Origin: Microvirga sp. 3-52
Lineage (GTDB): Bacteria; Pseudomonadota; Alphaproteobacteria; Rhizobiales; Beijerinckiaceae
DNA: 64,000 nt
Assembly (NCBI RefSeq): GCF_018383585.1
Contig: NZ_JAHAMK010000003.1
Location: forward strand, 116,258-180,257
Reading direction: 5' to 3'
A model generated the notes under the pieces. That model did not search any database and had not been told where the DNA came from. It saw nothing but the letters and a program-made list of their open reading frames with translations. Position numbers and translations under genes: made by a program. Shown in pieces: positions 60,071-64,000 of the stretch; the stretch's first letter is position 1, and every line of letters starts with the position of its first letter.

Positions 60071-61807
60071 ATGAAGCCGACGAAAACAGTCACCTGCGAT
60101 GTTCTAGTTGTTGGGTCCGGCGCCGGCGGTTTTGCGACCGCGCTGACGGCCCGGCTTCATGGTCTCGACGTGATTGTCACGGAAAAGGAGCCCGTCTTCG
60201 GCGGAACGACTGCACGTTCCGGGGGATGGATGTGGATCCCCTGCAATCCGCTGGCGAAGCGGGAGGGCTTCAAGGATTCTCGCGAGGCGGCTCGCACCTA
60301 TCTTCAGCATGAGGCCGGCAATCACTTTGACGCGAGCCGCGTCGACGCCTTCCTTGAGAATGGCCCGAAGATGGTCGAGTTCTTCCAGGAGAACACCGAG
60401 ATGGATTTCACCCTCGGTCCGGCCTTCTCCGATTATCACCCGGATGCGCCAGGTGGCATGCCCGGCGGGCGCTCGGTCGTGGCAACTCCTTACGATGGAC
60501 GCAAGCTCGGTAAGGAGATCGCCCGTCTGAGGCCGCCGCTGAAGGAAATCACGTTCCTCGGCATGATGATAGGATCCGGCAAGGAACTCCTTCACTTCTT
60601 CAACGTAACCCGCTCCGTCAAATCGGCCGCCTATGTCGGTGTGCTTCTCGCAAAGTATGGCCGCGACCTCGTATCCCATGGCCGTGCAATGCGCCTGACG
60701 AACGGCAACGCTCTTATCGGACGGCTGGCCAAGTCGGCGTTGGACCGGAACATTCCGATCTGGACCACGTCGCCCGTCAAGGATCTGATCGTGGAAGACG
60801 GCGCCGTGAAGGGAGCACTGGTTCAAACCGAGGATGGAATGACCGAGGTCCGCGCCCGTCGAGGCGTGGTGCTGGCAGCGGGGGGCTTTCCGCAGGACAT
60901 GCTGCGGCGGAAAGAGCTCTTCCCGCATGCCCCGACTGGAGCGGAGCATTGGTCTCCCGCTCCCCCCGGCAACACCGGCGATGGCATTCGCCTGGGCGAG
61001 CGGGTCGGCGGACGGGCAATTGACGGCCTGCCGAACGCTGCGGCGTGGGTTCCGGTCTCCCTTGTTCCTCGCCGGGATGGTACTGCAGGACCGTTTCCGC
61101 ATTTCATCGATCGCGGCAAACCCGGTGTCATTGCCGTTACGAAGAGCGGCAAGCGCTTCACGAACGAGGCCAATTCCTACCACGATTTCGTCCAGGCCAT
61201 GGTCAGCGCCTGCAGCGAGGATCCGGAAAAGGCAGCTTGGCTCATCGTCGATCATCCGACGATCCGACGCTACGGCTTGGGGTTCGTGAAGCCGTTCCCG
61301 GTGCCGTTGGCGCCGGCCTTGAAGAGTGGCTATTTGGTGAAGGGCCGCACTCTGCGCGAGCTCGCGCAGAAGGTAGGTATCGATCCCGCTGCATTCGAGC
61401 AGACAGTCGAGACTTACAATCGCGATGCGCACCGTGGCGAGGATCCTCAGTTCAAGCGCGGCAGCACCGCATATAACCGGTATCTCGGGGATCCGGATCA
61501 CAAGCCCAATCCCTGCGTCGGCCCAATCGAGCGTGGTCCGTTCTATGCCGTGAAGGTCGTGCCTGGAGACCTCGGTACTTTTGCAGGGCTCAAGACCGAT
61601 GCCGATGCACGCGTGATCGACGAGAACGGGAATGCCATTCCCGGCCTTTATGCTGCCGGCAACGATATGGCGAGCATCATGGGTGGCAATTATCCTGGGG
61701 GTGGCATCACGCTCGGACCGGCCATGACCTTCGGCTTTATCGCAGGCCGGCATCTCGCTGGTGCTGCGGCTGAGGTTGGTTCGTCCGCGAGCCGTCCGGC
61801 AGCTTAA
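60071..61807 (+). CDS. FAD-dependent dehydrogenase, 3-ketosteroid dehydrogenase/fumarate reductase family
   Basis: 578 residues. Rossmann motif VVGSGAGGFATALTARLHG near the start, FGGTTARSGGWMWIP next to it, and a C-terminal GGNYPGGGITLGPAMTFGFIAG like the Tyr-Gly site of 3-ketosteroid delta-1-dehydrogenases. Such enzymes desaturate a ring next to a ketone. No signal peptide. ATG has a GAGGAG site. It opens an operon with the Old Yellow Enzyme and MBL-fold genes, behind two regulon palindromes. The real substrate is unknown; a cyclic ketone or oxocyclohexane acid is possible. Confidence 0.9.
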   Translation: MKPTKTVTCDVLVVGSGAGGFATALTARLHGLDVIVTEKEPVFGGTTARSGGWMWIPCNPLAKREGFKDSREAARTYLQHEAGNHFDASRVDAFLENGPKMVEFFQENTEMDFTLGPAFSDYHPDAPGGMPGGRSVVATPYDGRKLGKEIARLRPPLKEITFLGMMIGSGKELLHFFNVTRSVKSAAYVGVLLAKYGRDLVSHGRAMRLTNGNALIGRLAKSALDRNIPIWTTSPVKDLIVEDGAVKGALVQTEDGMTEVRARRGVVLAAGGFPQDMLRRKELFPHAPTGAEHWSPAPPGNTGDGIRLGERVGGRAIDGLPNAAAWVPVSLVPRRDGTAGPFPHFIDRGKPGVIAVTKSGKRFTNEANSYHDFVQAMVSACSEDPEKAAWLIVDHPTIRRYGLGFVKPFPVPLAPALKSGYLVKGRTLRELAQKVGIDPAAFEQTVETYNRDAHRGEDPQFKRGSTAYNRYLGDPDHKPNPCVGPIERGPFYAVKVVPGDLGTFAGLKTDADARVIDENGNAIPGLYAAGNDMASIMGGNYPGGGITLGPAMTFGFIAGRHLAGAAAEVGSSASRPAA

Positions 61808-61851
61808 GCCTAGAACATGAACGCGCTTATCAAGCGATCGGCAAGTGAGCA

Positions 61852-63039
61852 ATGACTCCAGCGCATCAGCGGCCACGACTCTTCGAGCCCGTGACGATCC
61901 GGGGCCTTACCCTCAAGAACCGCGTGGTCATCTCGCCCATGTGTCAGCATTCGGCGGAGCAGGGATTAGCGGGATCTTGGCATCTGGTTCATCTCGGCAA
62001 GTTCGCATTGGGTGGGGCAGGGCTGATTTTTGTCGAGAGCACAGCCGTCGATCAGAGCGCGCGCATCGGCGTACGGGATGTCGGGCTGTGGGCAGACGAG
62101 CAGGTTGCCCCCTTCAAAGCCATCGTTGACTTCATCCACCAGAATGGCGCCGCCGTCGGCGTGCAACTGGCCCATGCGGGGCGAAAGGCTGGTTCGCAGG
62201 CTCTATGGGAGGGGGGGAGGGCGCTCACAATGGAGCAATTGCACGAGACCGGCGAGCCATGGCGACGGGTCGGACCGAGTGCCATTGCGGCTGGGCCGGA
62301 ATGGTCCGTGCCGGATGCTTTGAGCTTGAACGACATCACTGAGGTCCGGCAGATGTTCGTTGATGCAGCCAAACGGGCGGACCGGGCTGGTTTCGACGTC
62401 CTGGAGCTGCATTTCGGCCACGGCTATCTCGTCGCCTCATTCCTCTCGCCGCAATCCAATCTTCGGGAGGATGAGTATGGTGGCTCGCGCGAGAACCGCA
62501 TGCGACTCGGCCTTGAGATCGCCGCTGACGTGCGAGCCGTGTGGCCAGAGGAGAAGCCGCTCTTCGTGCGTATTTCAGCCGTCGACGGAACAGAAGACGG
62601 ATGGGGCTTGGGCGATTCCGTTGTACTCGCGCGAGATCTCAAGACAATCGGAGTGGACGTGATCGATTGCTCCTCCGGCGGGCTCTCGGACGAAACCCGG
62701 AACATGAACGTTCCGCGCGGGGTGGGCTTTCAGGTTCCATTTTCGGAGCATATCCGCCATGAGGCAGACGTCAGGACCCAGGCGGTTGGCGTCATCCTCG
62801 ATGGGCATCAGGCAGAAGCAATTCTCCAGGGCGGTAAGGCGGACCTGATCGCGATTGGTCGACAGGCGCTCTATGATCCGTACTGGCCCCACCATGCAGC
62901 TCACGCTCTCGGCCATGATCCCGGGTTCGAGCATTGGCCGATCCAGCATGGGCCCTGGCTCGCAAAGCGGGCGCCCCTCATGGAAAAACTCAAGTTCACC
63001 GATAACAGCGTCAAGAGCCTGACAGGCTCTGACCATTAG
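61852..63039 (+). CDS. Old Yellow Enzyme family NADH:flavin oxidoreductase (YqjM-like)
   Basis: FMN TIM-barrel enzyme, 395 residues. The active-site Cys in VVISPMCQHSA, the QLAHAGRK segment with His and the ELHFGHGYLVASFLSPQSN-DEYGGS region are typical of the thermophilic-like/YqjM class. It reduces or isomerises activated double bonds, possibly opposite in direction to the KstD-like partner. It starts 44 bp after that gene. Confidence 0.92.
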   Translation: MTPAHQRPRLFEPVTIRGLTLKNRVVISPMCQHSAEQGLAGSWHLVHLGKFALGGAGLIFVESTAVDQSARIGVRDVGLWADEQVAPFKAIVDFIHQNGAAVGVQLAHAGRKAGSQALWEGGRALTMEQLHETGEPWRRVGPSAIAAGPEWSVPDALSLNDITEVRQMFVDAAKRADRAGFDVLELHFGHGYLVASFLSPQSNLREDEYGGSRENRMRLGLEIAADVRAVWPEEKPLFVRISAVDGTEDGWGLGDSVVLARDLKTIGVDVIDCSSGGLSDETRNMNVPRGVGFQVPFSEHIRHEADVRTQAVGVILDGHQAEAILQGGKADLIAIGRQALYDPYWPHHAAHALGHDPGFEHWPIQHGPWLAKRAPLMEKLKFTDNSVKSLTGSDH

Positions 63040-63056
63040 CTGGGAGAGACAAGACA

Positions 63057-64000
63057 ATGACAGCCAAAGCCTTTGCGTCGACGGGGGACACGGCGGCGAA
63101 GACGGTGTCGTTTACGGAGATCGGGCCGGATCTGTACGCCTACACGGCCGAGGGCGATCCCAACTCCGGCATCATCGTGGGCGACGAGGGCTGCCTGGTC
63201 ATCGATGCCCAGGCAACGCCCGCCATGGCCGAGGACGTGATCGCCCGCGTGCGAACCGTCACCGACAAGCCGATCCAGTACGTGGTGCTCTCGCACTACC
63301 ACGCGGTGCGCGTGCTCGGCGCCTCGGCCTACCAGGCGCAGGGCATCATCGCGTCGAATGCCACCTACGATCTCATCGTCGAGCGCGGCGAGCAGGACAA
63401 GGCCTCCGAGATCGGCCGCTTCCCGCGCCTGTTCCGCGGCGAGAGCAGCATCCCGCCCGGCCTGACCTGGCCGACGCTGACCTTCGAGAGCGGCATGTCG
63501 GTGTTCTTAGGGAAACGCGAGGTCAAGCTGTTCCATCTGGGGGCCGGCCACACGGCGGGCGACATCGTCGCCTGGGTGCCGGATGCCGAGGTGATGTTCA
63601 CCGGCGATCTGGTGGAGTACCACTCCGCCTGCTATTGCGGCGACGCTTACCTGCGCGAGTGGCCGCAGACGCTGGATGCGATCCTCGACTTCCAGCCCAG
63701 GGCGATCGCGCCGGGCCGGGGCGCCGCGCTGCAGGGCGAGCAGGCGGTGCGCGAGGCGGTGGCGATGACGCGCGACTTCGTCACCACCCTCTATGGAGCC
63801 GCGGAGTTGTCGGTGGCGCGGGGGCGCTCCCTGAAGGAGACCTTCGCCGCCACGCGCGCGGTGATGGATCCGAAGTTCGGCGACTTTGCCATCTACGAGC
63901 ACTGCCTGCCGTTCAACGTCTCGCGCGCGTTTGACGAGGCTTCCGGCATCGACCACCCCGTCATCTGGACCGCCAAACGCGACCACGATATGTGGGCCGA
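63057..64000 (+). CDS. MBL-fold metallo-hydrolase-like protein (3' partial)
   Basis: Runs off the right edge; 314 codons are visible. Features of the beta-lactamase fold are SGIIVGDEGCLVIDAQAT, GAGHTAGDIVAW and MFTGDLVEY. The usual HxHxDH zinc motif reads HYHAVR: the first two His remain, but the Asp-His pair is replaced. One metal site may be lost or rebuilt. ATG at 63057 follows a GGGAGAGA site. It is the third gene of the KstD-like operon; its substrate is unknown. Confidence 0.85.
   Translation, partial: MTAKAFASTGDTAAKTVSFTEIGPDLYAYTAEGDPNSGIIVGDEGCLVIDAQATPAMAEDVIARVRTVTDKPIQYVVLSHYHAVRVLGASAYQAQGIIASNATYDLIVERGEQDKASEIGRFPRLFRGESSIPPGLTWPTLTFESGMSVFLGKREVKLFHLGAGHTAGDIVAWVPDAEVMFTGDLVEYHSACYCGDAYLREWPQTLDAILDFQPRAIAPGRGAALQGEQAVREAVAMTRDFVTTLYGAAELSVARGRSLKETFAATRAVMDPKFGDFAIYEHCLPFNVSRAFDEASGIDHPVIWTAKRDHDMWA

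Noticed and set aside
60104..61876. 590-codon minus-strand frame opposite the KstD-like gene
   Set aside because: Shadow frame; the plus-strand protein has intact FAD motifs throughout.
1..64000. tRNA, rRNA, CRISPR arrays and complete insertion sequences
   Set aside because: None was recognised by eye; a covariance-model or IS search would be needed to exclude small ones.

Overview
The window is 64 kb of a GC-rich alphaproteobacterial genome, most likely a Hyphomicrobiales relative such as Microvirga or Methylobacterium. This is inferred from gene content, protein style and the density of catabolic operons with GntR, IclR and MarR regulators. No rRNA, tRNA, CRISPR array or intact insertion sequence was recognised. 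Coding density is high. Both edge genes are cut by the window: an HpcH/HpaI aldolase at the left and an MBL-fold protein at the right.

Left part (1-8.4 kb): a quinate/shikimate catabolic module. It has a three-part TRAP transporter, a type II 3-dehydroquinate dehydratase, an NAD-type quinate/shikimate dehydrogenase and a fused 3-dehydroshikimate dehydratase (QuiC type), which together lead to protocatechuate. Two tandem paralogous GntR regulators lie between the divergent arms. At 8.5-11.6 kb is a NarX/NarL-like two-component system with one kinase and two response regulators, followed by a fragment of a type I secretion adaptor gene. At 12.3-16.5 kb is a 4-hydroxyproline module: GntR regulator, DapA-type deaminase, epimerase and D-hydroxyproline dehydrogenase.

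Middle (17.2-28.3 kb): a sugar/aldonate catabolic regulon. It contains DgoK, two enolase-superfamily dehydratase-like enzymes, an IclR regulator fused to an SMP-30 lactonase, a complete carbohydrate ABC transporter, an SDR and a DapA-type lyase. A perfect IclR-type palindrome lies between the two divergent arms.

At 28.4-47.2 kb is a one-directional envelope-glycan cluster with glycosyltransferases, two pyruvyl-transferase-like proteins, GalE, a methyltransferase, an RTX protein and a type I secretion pair, capped by a divergent MarR/ExpG-like gene. The arrangement recalls the exopolysaccharide II (galactoglucan) locus of Sinorhizobium meliloti, but the glycosyltransferases carry an unnamed shared module and one has lost its metal motif.

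Right part (47.4-64 kb): a small serine hydrolase, then homogentisate catabolism (MarR regulator, hmgA, fahA and a decayed maleylacetoacetate isomerase gene). The last block is a branched-chain-type ABC transporter, an IclR regulator, an SDR, a tandem EthD-like protein, a KstD-like flavoprotein, an Old Yellow Enzyme and an MBL-fold protein. Copies of a 14-bp palindrome near GCGAACGCGTTCGC precede three of its transcription units and appear to define an uncharacterised degradative regulon. In all three transport operons a strong hairpin directly follows the solute-binding-protein gene.
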